NCBI RefSeq assembly: GCF_023264675.1
Contig: NZ_JAHFVG010000021.1
Span: forward strand, 30,718 to 94,717
Origin: Rhodococcus sp. (in: high G+C Gram-positive bacteria)
GTDB lineage: Bacteria; Actinomycetota; Actinomycetes; Mycobacteriales; Mycobacteriaceae
Reading direction: 5' to 3'
DNA length: 64,000 nucleotides
The notes under the pieces are model-generated. The model saw nothing but the letters and a program-made list of their open reading frames with translations. It made no database searches and was not told where the DNA came from. The translations under genes and the position numbers were made by a program. Shown here in pieces: positions 16,381 to 24,677 of the stretch. Numbering within the stretch: position 1 is the first letter of the stretch; each line of letters starts with the position of its first letter.

Positions 16381-17235
16381 TCAGGCGGCGAGCACATCGG
16401 GTCCGAACGTCGCCTGTACCTGCAGCCACTGGGCCAGAATCTGACAGCCGGTCAGGCCGCTCTCGTCCAGAGGTTCGCTCGCGTAGGCGATGTGCCGGTC
16501 ACCGGACGGATTGGATAGGCGTACTCGACGCCAGACCAGCGTTCGCGGAAGGTACCCGCCGAGTTCGATCGCTGCGATGCGGATCCGCCTCGCATCGCGA
16601 ACCCACTGCCGCGGAGACCACCGGGTCTTGGCGGCGTTTTGAAAACCGTTGCTGCGCAACAGGGTCCACAGCTGACGCAGCCACAGTTTCGGTGTTCGAA
16701 ACGACATCGCCCCCGTGAGGTCCGCGATGTCGCGGATGTAGCTGTCGTCGCTGGCATTGCAGATCATGTCCTTCGGATGACCGACCCACATCACCGGCAC
16801 CCGGTCCGGTATTGCCGGGCCGGTTCCGGCGACGCCGCGGCCGGTGCAGCCGGGCACCGCGCCTGCAGGCTGCTGCGGATCGGAGATCAGTCCGGCGGCG
16901 ACGACAGAGGGCAACGACACCTCGCCCGCCTCGATCCGGCCGAGCACCTCGCGAATGACCGCGCATCCCTGCGAGTAGCCGATCAGTGCCACCGGGCCGT
17001 CCGTGGCGGCGATCGCCGCGATCAGTCGCCTGACCCCGACATCCGTACTCTGCCGGTAGCTCAGTCCACCGATCGCGACGGGCCCGTACGACGCCGGGTA
17101 GCCGACCCACCGCGCGCTGAACCTGTCGTCCAGATTGTCGGTGACGCGGCTCAGGAGACCGGTCACCACACTCCGGTGGTCGTCCGGGTGTGATTCCCCG
17201 GTGCCACCGACTGCCAGAACCGTCACCTGTGTCAT
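16381..17235 (-). CDS. serine hydrolase, PE-PPE/cutinase/LysB-like
   Basis: A 284-residue alpha/beta-hydrolase. It starts 'VTVLAVGGTGESH', as in PE-PPE-domain and phage lysin B-like esterases. It has the nucleophile elbow 'ALIGYSQGCAVIREVLGRI' (GYSQG serine), later 'SDPQQPAG' and 'VGHPKDMICNASDDSY' (aspartate), and a C-terminal histidine in 'GDRHIAYASEPLD'. It has no signal peptide. It may act on mycolyl or other lipid esters; this is a family-based guess. The ATG at 17235 is used; a GTG at 17244 is an alternative, and neither has a strong ribosome site. Confidence 0.7.
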   Translation of the reverse strand: MTQVTVLAVGGTGESHPDDHRSVVTGLLSRVTDNLDDRFSARWVGYPASYGPVAIGGLSYRQSTDVGVRRLIAAIAATDGPVALIGYSQGCAVIREVLGRIEAGEVSLPSVVAAGLISDPQQPAGAVPGCTGRGVAGTGPAIPDRVPVMWVGHPKDMICNASDDSYIRDIADLTGAMSFRTPKLWLRQLWTLLRSNGFQNAAKTRWSPRQWVRDARRIRIAAIELGGYLPRTLVWRRVRLSNPSGDRHIAYASEPLDESGLTGCQILAQWLQVQATFGPDVLAA

Positions 17236-17306
17236 GGGAACCACGATGCCCGGTGATTCTGAGACAGGTACCCGAACAATGCTGAGAAGACTCTGGCAAC
17301 CCGTCG

Positions 17307-18626
17307 TCAGCCGAACCGTGCCGATCTATGCAGAGCATGCGATACCTCGTCGATAGCGCCGCGCAGCAGAGTCTCGTACACATCGGGATCGGGCACAGCC
17401 GACTCCGACGAGGTGATGCTCAGGGTGACAGTGTCCCCGATTCCGTGAACGCCGTGGGTGAGGCCCATGACGGGAGAGAGCCCGGGAAACCCCGCGGTGA
17501 ACCGTACTGGTCCGCCGCCGAGCTGCAGATCGGCGGCACCGCGAGCCACACTGGACACGACGGTGTTGCCGGTGACGGTCTCGGGAACGGCGGTGGCGTC
17601 GAACTGCCGGACGCCCCACTGGAGCAGTACCGCCGGTACCACCTCGGCGGCGAGTGATTGCGCCGCCAGAGCCGGATGTTCGCCGCGGAGGCGTCGGTCG
17701 GCGATGTCGGCGGAGATCTTCGCGGCGCGGCCGGGCAGGTCGGTGGTGTGCGGATGCAGGCCGACGCCTGCATTGCGAAAGTGGTTGCGGGAGTGCCGTT
17801 CACCGGTCTTGCCCAGGGTCACTTCCGCGCCGAGGTCGGCGGGGACGTCATCGCCGTGCTTCGTGAGGTAGCGCGAGAGTGCAAGTGATACAGCCGTGAT
17901 CGCGCCGACGGTAACGCTGACACCGGGAAAATCCGATCGCGCTGCGACGACGGTACGAATCGAGGTAGGTCCGTTCGGCGCAACATTGACCCGAACCTTC
18001 GGTCTGCCGGAGGCTTGTGGCGGGACGAGACCTGCGGCGACGTCCTCGGCAAGGCAGCGGTCCAATTCCGCTGCCCGGCGGGCGCGCCTGATCACCTCGC
18101 GCGGAGAACTTCGCGTGCGCTCGGTCCACGTGTGCGACGGTGCCCGAGTATCGCCGAACAATCGCCGGGCGAGCGACGACGCGACGCGGCCGTCGCCGAG
18201 TGCGTGCGAGATCTGCAGCACCGCCACCAGTGCCGGACCGCCGCAGTGAGGGGCGTCGTGTACCTGTGCGAAAAGGTGTAAACGCCAGGGGCTTTCGTGT
18301 CGATCGAGTTGATCGGCGAACAGTTCGGCAACAGCGGTGGTGCATGCGTCCCAGGTGCCGGGAGAGCCGTGGTCGACGATGTGGGCGTCGTCCACGGTCA
18401 TCGGAACGACACGCGGATAGCCGAGTGACACTGCGCCGAGGGTCAGTGGAGCAGCGATGATTCGAACCCCGAGTTCGTCGACGAGACGAGCATGTCGAAT
18501 CAGTTGCTCGTGTACCGAATTCGATGCCGCGTCGGTGTCGAAGCAGAAGAGGAGAAACTGATCGTTCGGTATCTTCGCGGACATCCAGTACGCCTGAGCG
18601 TCGGTCGGGTGCAGCCTGCCTCGCAT
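17307..18626 (-). CDS. WS/DGAT-like acyltransferase
   Basis: A 439-residue protein resembling wax ester synthase/diacylglycerol acyltransferases. It has 'LHPTDAQAYWMS' at the N-terminus, an acyltransferase centre 'VLQISHALGDGRVASSL' and a C-terminal half like the WS/DGAT C-domain ('VTVGAITAVSLALSRYL', 'NHFRNAGVGLHP', 'GNTVVSSVARGAADLQLGGG', 'PGLSPVMGLTHGVHGIGDTVTLSITSS'). The usual HHxxxDG motif is SHALGDG: the catalytic second histidine and DG remain but the first histidine is serine. It probably uses acyl-CoA to form storage or envelope lipids, but activity is uncertain. The ATG at 18626 fits the family start. Confidence 0.78.
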   Translation of the reverse strand: MRGRLHPTDAQAYWMSAKIPNDQFLLFCFDTDAASNSVHEQLIRHARLVDELGVRIIAAPLTLGAVSLGYPRVVPMTVDDAHIVDHGSPGTWDACTTAVAELFADQLDRHESPWRLHLFAQVHDAPHCGGPALVAVLQISHALGDGRVASSLARRLFGDTRAPSHTWTERTRSSPREVIRRARRAAELDRCLAEDVAAGLVPPQASGRPKVRVNVAPNGPTSIRTVVAARSDFPGVSVTVGAITAVSLALSRYLTKHGDDVPADLGAEVTLGKTGERHSRNHFRNAGVGLHPHTTDLPGRAAKISADIADRRLRGEHPALAAQSLAAEVVPAVLLQWGVRQFDATAVPETVTGNTVVSSVARGAADLQLGGGPVRFTAGFPGLSPVMGLTHGVHGIGDTVTLSITSSESAVPDPDVYETLLRGAIDEVSHALHRSARFG

Positions 18627-18796
18627 CGAACGAGGATATCGGACAGTTGCACGGGCATTCGATGTTTCGATCACCGTCGGCTGTGATCGATCACAAATTT
18701 GCGGTGCTTCGATTCTGGAGAACTGGGTGTCAACAATCGCGTAACCGCGCGTTAGCCTGTTCGAATGACTACCGCGCCCGTCACGGATGCCATTTC

Positions 18797-19681
18797 GTGA
18801 CTCCGAAACCTGCACACGGATATCGCGCGCGGGCCAGGGGTTCGAACACCGTGGCCGTCGCGGCCGATCATGTGACCGACGTGTGCTTTGCCGAACGTGA
18901 CTGCGCCGCAGCAATTGTGGAGGCAGATCCAGCTCGCGCCGCGGAGGGTTCGCCCCTGACGTCCCAGCCGACCCTGACTGTCGTTCGGTCAGCCGCACCC
19001 GCGCCGCGAGGGGATCGCGTGATCGGACCCGACGGTGTTCTCTACCGCGCGGGCAGGAGTGGGACGGAATTCGCGGTGTCGATGAGCTACGACGACGCGG
19101 CCAGCTGGACCGTGCGGACCGTGCCGGGTTCGGGGCTACGCGCACCTCGCGGCCGACTGCACGGGCTTCTGTTCGGTTCGGGTCCACTGCTGCCGAATTC
19201 GGTTGCCGTCGATGCGCTCGGTTCGATCTATGCCGTCTGGCCGGATCCGCGGGGAACGTTGTTCGCGGCGTGGTCGGCCGACGGGGGCGATCGATGGAGC
19301 CAACCGGTGGTGGTGAGTGCTCCCGATGTGAGTGCGGCCAGGCTCGGAGCGATCGCTGTCGCCGAACCAGGTCATGTCGCCATCGCCTATCAGGGGCGCG
19401 AGGGCGGACGAACGCTGAACGGATACGTCGCCTCGTGCACAGACTTTCGCGTCGAGAATCCGACGTTCGTCGGCGGCAGGTTCGACGACGACGATGCTCC
19501 CATCGACTACCGCGGAACCATGAGCGACGGCCTGGGAGTCGACATCGCGCCGGACGGCGAGGTGCTCGTCTCGGCGGTGGCGCGGCTGCGCGGAGCGCGG
19601 AGGCATCGCCCGTGGTCGATCGGGGGATGGCGCGGCAGGACGAAACCGGTCCTGGGCAGGCTCGTCCGACGCGCGATGTGA
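18797..19681 (+). CDS. Asp-box (sialidase-like) beta-propeller protein
   Basis: A protein of up to 294 residues with two Asp boxes, 'SYDDAASWTVRTV' and the canonical 'SADGGDRWSQPVVVS' (SxDxGxxW), plus other blade-like stretches ('GSIYAVWPDPRGTLFAAW', 'GHVAIAYQGREGGR'). This is the BNR/sialidase-type propeller fold; there is no evidence of true sialidase residues. No signal peptide is seen. The start is unclear: GTG at 18797, or GTG at 18851 with GGGG ten bases upstream. A short ATG frame at 18765 stops at 18800 within the 18797 GTG codon context, so the N-terminus may be broken. Confidence 0.6.
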   Translation: MTPKPAHGYRARARGSNTVAVAADHVTDVCFAERDCAAAIVEADPARAAEGSPLTSQPTLTVVRSAAPAPRGDRVIGPDGVLYRAGRSGTEFAVSMSYDDAASWTVRTVPGSGLRAPRGRLHGLLFGSGPLLPNSVAVDALGSIYAVWPDPRGTLFAAWSADGGDRWSQPVVVSAPDVSAARLGAIAVAEPGHVAIAYQGREGGRTLNGYVASCTDFRVENPTFVGGRFDDDDAPIDYRGTMSDGLGVDIAPDGEVLVSAVARLRGARRHRPWSIGGWRGRTKPVLGRLVRRAM

Positions 19682-19690
19682 CTCACACGG

Positions 19691-19732
19691 CAGTGCCGGA
19701 AAGATCCATGCACTGGGATCTTTCCGGCACTG
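19691..19732. terminator. bidirectional terminator hairpin, 17-bp perfect stem
   Basis: CAGTGCCGGAAAGATCC (19691-19707) pairs perfectly with GGATCTTTCCGGCACTG (19716-19732) around an 8-base loop. It lies between two convergent stop codons (19681 and 19749), so it can end transcription from both sides. There is no long T-run on either side. Confidence 0.85.
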
Positions 19733-19748
19733 GGCCGAGCGGGAGTGG

Positions 19749-20570
19749 TCAGCCTACGTTGACCAGACCGACCGTCGGGAAGAAGAAACAGGTCTTCTCG
19801 CCCTCGGGGGTGTTGTGGGTGACGTTGCCGAAGATCGCGGCCAATACGGTGCCGGATCCGGTCTCGACGGGGGCAAGACGTGCTCCCGCTGCCGGCAACT
19901 GTGCGATGACGTTGTTGAGTGCGGTACGCGCGATCTCGGTGGCAATCGGATCCAGGTTGGCGTTGGAGAGCACCGAGTCCACGAATGTGGTTGTGGCTCC
20001 GCCCATGTCGGCGAACCCGCCCTTCAGTGTGTTGACGTTGAACCATGCAACCTGCATTCCGGACTTGTTCGCCGAGTCGTCGACGATTCCAGCCGGGACG
20101 AAGGCGAACATGGTTTCACCCTTTTCGACCGCGTTGAGCGCGGGGAGCTGCGGAAGCAAGGGCAGCGCCGGAAGGCTGATGTTGGGCCACGGTCCGCCGG
20201 CCGCACCGGCGACTGCAGGCGCGATGTCGAGCGGTATGCCGGGAACGGCAGCGCAATTGATCGATGCCGTCGGGTAGAAGAACGGCGTGATGCCGAGATC
20301 GCTCAGAATCTTGTTCGCGGCGTCGAGTGCGGCCAGCGGATTCGCGTCGGTCGTCTCGGCGACGTCGGACCGTGAGGCCGCGATGGCCTCGGCAGCGTCG
20401 AGAGCCGTGGACGCACCGTTCCCCTGCAGTGCAGCAACGGCGGCGGACAGCGGATCCGCTGGTGCGGAGTTCGGCGATGCGGGATCCGCCGTCGCGGTCG
20501 CCGGGACGGCAAGAAGTGCGGCGCAGGACAGCGCGACTGTTCCTGCTATCCGACTGAATCGACGAGACAT
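19749..20570 (-). CDS. secreted Ala/Pro-rich protein, paralogue of the gene at 23537
   Basis: A 273-residue exported protein of unknown function. The signal peptide 'MSRRFSRIAGTVALSCAALL' continues to 'PATATA|DPA'. The mature part has an Ala-rich helical N-terminal region and a C-terminal domain with a late cysteine ('TPEGEKTCFFFPTVGLVNVG') and a middle cysteine ('ASINCAAVPGIP'), which could pair. It shares layout and the C-terminal 'CxFxPTxGxVxV' with the protein at 23537-24376, a likely relative of M. tuberculosis Rv1157c/Rv1158c. GGAG lies upstream of the ATG at 20570. Confidence 0.8.
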   Translation of the reverse strand: MSRRFSRIAGTVALSCAALLAVPATATADPASPNSAPADPLSAAVAALQGNGASTALDAAEAIAASRSDVAETTDANPLAALDAANKILSDLGITPFFYPTASINCAAVPGIPLDIAPAVAGAAGGPWPNISLPALPLLPQLPALNAVEKGETMFAFVPAGIVDDSANKSGMQVAWFNVNTLKGGFADMGGATTTFVDSVLSNANLDPIATEIARTALNNVIAQLPAAGARLAPVETGSGTVLAAIFGNVTHNTPEGEKTCFFFPTVGLVNVG

Positions 20571-20590
20571 GTGTGACTCCTGTGACTCAT

Positions 20591-20642
20591 GAGACCAAAG
20601 TTACGAATGTGGTGATCCGACCACAGATCGCTTTGGTTTCTC
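20591..20642. repeat. cruciform-forming inverted repeat behind terD
   Basis: Outer arms GAGACCAAAG (20591-20600) and CTTTGGTTTCTC (20631-20642) pair with a two-base bulge. Inner arms GTGGT and ACCAC (20609-20624) pair perfectly. It lies between terD and the secreted-protein gene, both on the minus strand, so it may be the terD terminator, or part of the promoter region of the next gene. Confidence 0.5.
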
Positions 20643-20676
20643 AAGCCTGGGAGCCCACGGTTATTCAATCGATACG

Positions 20677-21255
20677 TCAGCTCGCGTTGATCCCGTAGTC
20701 GCGAACGATGCCTGCGAGGCCGGATGCGTAGCCCTGCCCGATGGCCCGGAACTTCCATTCCTGTCCACGCCGGTACAGCTCGCCGAAGACCATCGCGGTC
20801 TCGGTCGATGCGTCCTCGCTGAGATCGAAACGTGCGAGTTCTCGGCCGTCGGCACGGTCGACGACGCGGATGAATGCATTGACCACCTGGCCGAAGTTCT
20901 GACCGAGCGCATCGGCATCGTGGATGGACACCGGGAAGACGATGGATTCGACGTCGGGTGAGAGGGCGACCAGGTCGATGTTGATGCTCTCGTCGTCGCC
21001 CTCGCCTTCACCGGTCCTGTTGTCGCCGGTGTGTTCGATCGCGCCGTCGGGCGACCGCAGGTTGTTGTAGAAGACGAAGAACAGGTCGCCGATCGACTTC
21101 TTGTCGTTGCCGAGTCCGATCGCGCTTGCATCCAGGTCGAAGTCGCCTCCGGTGGTGTTCCGAACGTCCCAACCGAGACCGATCGTGACCGCGGTGAGGT
21201 TGGGGGCTTCCTTCGACAGCGAGACGTTTCCGCCTTTGGCCAGTGTGACGCCCAT
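20677..21255 (-). CDS. TerD-family calcium-binding stress protein
   Basis: A 192-residue TerD/TelA-type protein. The start '[45 protein letters not shown]' is diagnostic, with '[33 protein letters not shown]' (acidic calcium-site residues) and '[10 protein letters not shown]' following. The family is linked to tellurite resistance and general stress. It stands alone here without other ter genes. The ATG at 21255 is chosen from the family start; six upstream codons in frame are not conserved. Confidence 0.95.
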   Translation of the reverse strand: MGVTLAKGGNVSLSKEAPNLTAVTIGLGWDVRNTTGGDFDLDASAIGLGNDKKSIGDLFFVFYNNLRSPDGAIEHTGDNRTGEGEGDDESINIDLVALSPDVESIVFPVSIHDADALGQNFGQVVNAFIRVVDRADGRELARFDLSEDASTETAMVFGELYRRGQEWKFRAIGQGYASGLAGIVRDYGINAS

Positions 21256-21478
21256 GATGGAACTCTCTTTCACTCGTGTGTGCTCGTGCGCTCCACAGTA
21301 GGTGAACGTGCACCGACCGCTGCATGGTGGAGGTGGGGCGAGAGTCGCCGCAGTGAACGATGTGACTAGCGGTACTGGAGTGAGTGTGGTGAAATACCCA
21401 AACGGAAAAATCTAGCAGCGTCGTTGCCTGAAATCGCGGCGACACGCCAGCATGACCGACCGCCCGTAGTAAAAACTG

Positions 21479-22213
21479 ATGTGGGGACTGCACGTGCACG
21501 TATCGCGACGAGATCTGTTCAAGTACGCCGCTGTGGGATCTGCCGCCGCTATCGGCTTGGCAGCGGTCAGTTCGACGGTTGCGCAGGCCGATGGACTCGG
21601 TACCTTGGTCGACTACTCGGGTGGCGTGCCATCTCCCGAGTCGATTCGCGCTGCGGGCCACCTCGGCGCAGTCCGGTACGTGTCGGACCGTCGTCCCGGC
21701 GCCGAATGGATGCTCGGCAAGCCGATGAAGCGCGACGAGGCGGATGCACTCACCGAAGCAGGCCTGGAGGTGGTGTCCAACTACCAGTTCGGCAAGGGTG
21801 ACACCTCGGACTGGAAGGGTGGCTACACCGCCGGGGTCAAACACGCCAAGCGTGGTCTGGAGCTGCATCGCGCCGCCGGTGGACCCGAGGATCGTCCGAT
21901 TTACGCCTCCATCGACGACAACCCGACGGCCGTTCAGTTCGCGACCCTGATCGCCCCCTACATCCTGGGTTGGCAGTCGGTGGTCGGGCCGGAGAACACC
22001 GGCATCTATGCCAACTCGCCGACCATCGAATTGGCCAATGTGGCCGGTCTCGGTCAGTGGTTCTGGCAGCACAACTGGGGCACCCCGAAGGGCTTCCGTC
22101 ATCCCGCAGCTCATCTGCATCAGGTGCAGATCGACAAAGGAAAGATCGACGGAATCGCCGTCGACATCAATGTAATTCTCAAGCCGGATTACGGCCAATG
22201 GTCGCTCGGCTGA
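21479..22213 (+). CDS. Tat-exported DUF1906 glycoside hydrolase-like protein (Rv2525c-like)
   Basis: A 244-residue exported protein. A twin-arginine signal is seen: 'VSRRDLFKYAAVGSAAAIGL', ending near 'TVAQA'. The mature domain is a TIM-barrel of the DUF1906/Rv2525c family: 'LVDYSGGVPSPESIRAAG', 'AVRYVSDRRPGAEWMLGKPM', 'VVSNYQFGKGDTSDWKGGY', 'PIYASIDDNPT' and 'WFWQHNWG'. It resembles GH25-like folds and probably acts on the cell wall; no activity is proven. ATG 21479 is given; GTG at 21494, with GGGG upstream, is an equally good start and leaves the Tat motif intact. Confidence 0.85.
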   Translation: MWGLHVHVSRRDLFKYAAVGSAAAIGLAAVSSTVAQADGLGTLVDYSGGVPSPESIRAAGHLGAVRYVSDRRPGAEWMLGKPMKRDEADALTEAGLEVVSNYQFGKGDTSDWKGGYTAGVKHAKRGLELHRAAGGPEDRPIYASIDDNPTAVQFATLIAPYILGWQSVVGPENTGIYANSPTIELANVAGLGQWFWQHNWGTPKGFRHPAAHLHQVQIDKGKIDGIAVDINVILKPDYGQWSLG

Positions 22214-22253
22214 ATTGCCGGAATTCCCGGCACGAATTCATGAAGAGAGCGCA

Positions 22254-22328
22254 ATGAATTTCATCGATGTAATTTACGCAATTGCCGGTTGGTTCTATCA
22301 GATGTTTTCGGACTCTTTTACTTCCTGA
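22254..22328 (+). CDS. possible 24-residue hydrophobic peptide
   Basis: A short frame reads MNFIDVIYAIAGWFYQMF, then SDSFTS, after AAGAGAG about 7 bases upstream. It follows the DUF1906 gene by 40 bases and overlaps the 3' end of the convergent MFS gene. It looks like one amphipathic or membrane helix. No homologue is known to me; it may be chance. Confidence 0.25.
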   Translation: MNFIDVIYAIAGWFYQMFSDSFTS

Positions 22329-23494
22329 TGTCCGCGCGATTCGACGATCAGTAGAACGAGCGCAATTACGGCGAGCGCGGCGACGGCGGCGGAGAACACC
22401 ACGCCCGCGGTGACGAGGCCCCAGACATTCGCTGCTTCGCCCGCACCGATCACCGGAACCGAGATGGCGACGTACAGAACGACGAAGAAGGTCGACGTCA
22501 CCTCGGCTCGCCGGTCCGCCGGTAGTTCCGCGGTGACCGATGCCATTCCTTTGCTGAACGTGATCCCCTGACCGATGCCGCAGACGATCGCGCTCGCGAT
22601 CAGCAGCGGTAGCGAGGCGGCAAGCAGCGACGTGCACAGCAGTGCGACGCCGACCACGAGGACGACACACCCCGCGCGCATTGCGAAGGATGCATCCAGC
22701 CCGCGCAGTGCGATCTGAGCGGCGGCCGAGGACGCGAACATCACGAACACGACAGCCCCGCTGACCTCGTGGTTGTCGATGCCGAGAACCGAGCTCATGA
22801 AGCCGGGTGACACGGCCGTGAAGAGGCCGAGAACGGCGAAACCCGCGAACCCGCCGGTCGCGGCGCGAAGGAACGTTCCGCGGATCGATGCCGGGAGCGA
22901 GAGCCGTTGAAGGTGCGGGCGTGCGCCCTTCGCGACGGCGACGGTTTCCGGTGCAAGCAGGACCACTACCGCGGCGACCACCAACAGGGCGATGTCGACG
23001 GCGAAGGTCAGGTGCAGCGGTTGGGGGAGGTACTGCACGAGCAGGCCTGCCACCAGCGGGCCGAGGCCGAGACCGCCGATATTGGCGGCGGTGGCGATGG
23101 CCGGAGCCTGCGAGCGCCACTTGTCCGGGACCATCTCGACGAGGGTGACGGTGGCGGTGCCGACGAAGATTCCGGCCGACAGCCCCGAGAGAACTCGTCC
23201 GATCAGTAGCATCGTGAGCGAATCCGCGGCGATGAAGACCGCGGCACTCACGACCCCGAACGCGATGCCCGCCAACAGCATGGGCCGCCGACCCAGTGAG
23301 TCGGACCATCGTCCGAACGCCAAGAGGGCCGTCAGCACGCCGATTGCGTAGGCGGCATAGATGACGGTCACCACGAGAACCGAGAAACCGAACTCCGCTT
23401 GGTACAGCGAATACACGGGAGTGGGCATCGTGGTGCCCATCATGACAACCGCGAACGAATAGGTGATCGCGACGAATGCAAGAGGTCTGCTCAC
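22298..23494 (-). CDS. MFS transporter
   Basis: A 398-residue major facilitator with about 12 membrane helices. 'LAFGRWSDSLGRRPMLLAGI' between helices 2 and 3 is the MFS motif A (GxxxDxxGRR). It starts 'MSRPLAFVAITYSFAVVMMG', and the C-terminus is short and charged. It resembles drug or metabolite efflux MFS proteins; the substrate cannot be told. It lies directly behind the secreted-protein gene at 23537 on the same strand. Confidence 0.92.
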   Translation of the reverse strand: MSRPLAFVAITYSFAVVMMGTTMPTPVYSLYQAEFGFSVLVVTVIYAAYAIGVLTALLAFGRWSDSLGRRPMLLAGIAFGVVSAAVFIAADSLTMLLIGRVLSGLSAGIFVGTATVTLVEMVPDKWRSQAPAIATAANIGGLGLGPLVAGLLVQYLPQPLHLTFAVDIALLVVAAVVVLLAPETVAVAKGARPHLQRLSLPASIRGTFLRAATGGFAGFAVLGLFTAVSPGFMSSVLGIDNHEVSGAVVFVMFASSAAAQIALRGLDASFAMRAGCVVLVVGVALLCTSLLAASLPLLIASAIVCGIGQGITFSKGMASVTAELPADRRAEVTSTFFVVLYVAISVPVIGAGEAANVWGLVTAGVVFSAAVAALAVIALVLLIVESRGHQEVKESENI

Positions 23495-23536
23495 GAGCAG
23501 ACCTTACTCACACTCCGATCCGGCTGCAGCGCAGGA

Positions 23537-24376
23537 TCAGGGTACGTAGACGGTTCCGATGGTCGGCAGGAAGCCACACGTGCGAGCGGGCGCTGCCGGA
23601 TCTTCCTTCGACTGCGTGGTGATCGATCCCGAGACGACGGCCAGAACCCGGCCGGGGCCGGTGTCGGCGATTGCCGAGATGGTGGCCGGGCCGTCCGGGT
23701 TGATGTTCGATGCCCCGGTCAGGTCGACGGCGCCGGTGCGGCGGTTGTCGAGGTTCAGCCAGGTGGCGGTCAGCGGAGCTTCCTGAACCGCGGCGATGGG
23801 TGACGTGCCGAGCGCGGTGAACACGAAGCCTGCCTGGCCCGCTGCGGGTCCGGGAGGCGGCAACGTTGCAGGCCCCGGAACGGCGAGTGCGGTGCCGACC
23901 GAATCCGCGCTGTCCGAGATGCATCCCTTGCCGATGGTCGGGTAGAGGAACTGAGCGATGACAGGGCCGTCGACGGGAGGCAACTCGGGTCCGCCGCCGC
24001 CGGATCCGTCGAGGAACGTGATGACGGTTTCGAGAGTGGACTTGACCTGCTCCGGCAGTGCGGCGCTCTCGAGCAGTCCCCGTGCCTGAGCGAGGAGATC
24101 TGCCTGCGGGCCTGCGGCCACATCGGTCGGGCCTGCGGCGGCACCGAGGATTGCGGGAGCGAACGATGCAAGTGCTTGGATCTGTGCGAAATCGGGAAGC
24201 GGCTGATCCGGCGTCGGGAGGAAGAAGGGAGGTAGCTCCGGAGCCACGGGGGCCGGTGCCGGTTCTGCGGATGCGGCAGTCGGTACTGCGAGTGCGGCTG
24301 CTGCTGCGATGGCAGCAACGGTGACAACTTTGCGCGTTGCCCCGAAACCGGACCGCGTTACCCCTGAACGAAACAC
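23537..24376 (-). CDS. secreted Ala/Pro-rich protein (Rv1157c/Rv1158c-like)
   Basis: A 279-residue exported protein of unknown function. The N-terminus is basic and then hydrophobic ('RKVVTVAAIAAAAALAVPTAASA|EPAP'). Mature parts are proline-rich ('PAPVAPELPPFFLPTPDQPLP'), helical ('LLAQARGLLESAALPEQVK') and a C-terminal domain with two cysteines, 'GKGCISDSADSVG' and 'RTCGFLPTIGTVYVP'. Its place beside pimE recalls the Rv1157c-Rv1158c-pimE order in M. tuberculosis. It is a diverged paralogue of the protein at 19749-20570. The start is GTG with GGGG 7 bases upstream. Confidence 0.82.
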   Translation of the reverse strand: MFRSGVTRSGFGATRKVVTVAAIAAAAALAVPTAASAEPAPAPVAPELPPFFLPTPDQPLPDFAQIQALASFAPAILGAAAGPTDVAAGPQADLLAQARGLLESAALPEQVKSTLETVITFLDGSGGGGPELPPVDGPVIAQFLYPTIGKGCISDSADSVGTALAVPGPATLPPPGPAAGQAGFVFTALGTSPIAAVQEAPLTATWLNLDNRRTGAVDLTGASNINPDGPATISAIADTGPGRVLAVVSGSITTQSKEDPAAPARTCGFLPTIGTVYVP

Positions 24377-24677
24377 TGATATTCCCCATCCTGATCGTCA
24401 AGCTCGCCGTGAGGCGGTTGCTGGCTCGAGGGGTCACTCTATGTACCCGGCTGTCCCTTGTACAGCCGATCCAGCCATTCACCGCGAACGTACATTAGCG
24501 CGTTACGCAAGTGAATAGTGTGGTTGGTGATGCAAATGTTATTTGTGAATCAGCAGCACTTACTGCCGAATATTCTGTGAGCACGAGTTCGGGGCGTAGC
24601 CGTCAGCCCTATAGGCTCGGCGGTCGATCCGAAATCGAACACCGATTTCGGCGGAGTCGAACGGGAGCAGATCCAAC
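24377..24677. other. divergent intergenic region upstream of pimE
   Basis: About 300 bases between divergent genes, including an AT-richer core near 24480-24580. A small inverted repeat GGCTGT-N7-ACAGCC lies at 24451-24469. It probably holds both promoters; no recognised operator, RNA or coding frame was found. Confidence 0.5.

Noticed and set aside
16381..17235. Prophage lysin B, hence a prophage remnant
   Set aside because: The fold is LysB-like, but no other phage genes, integrase or attachment sites are near; chromosomal PE-PPE/cutinase-type hydrolases explain it.
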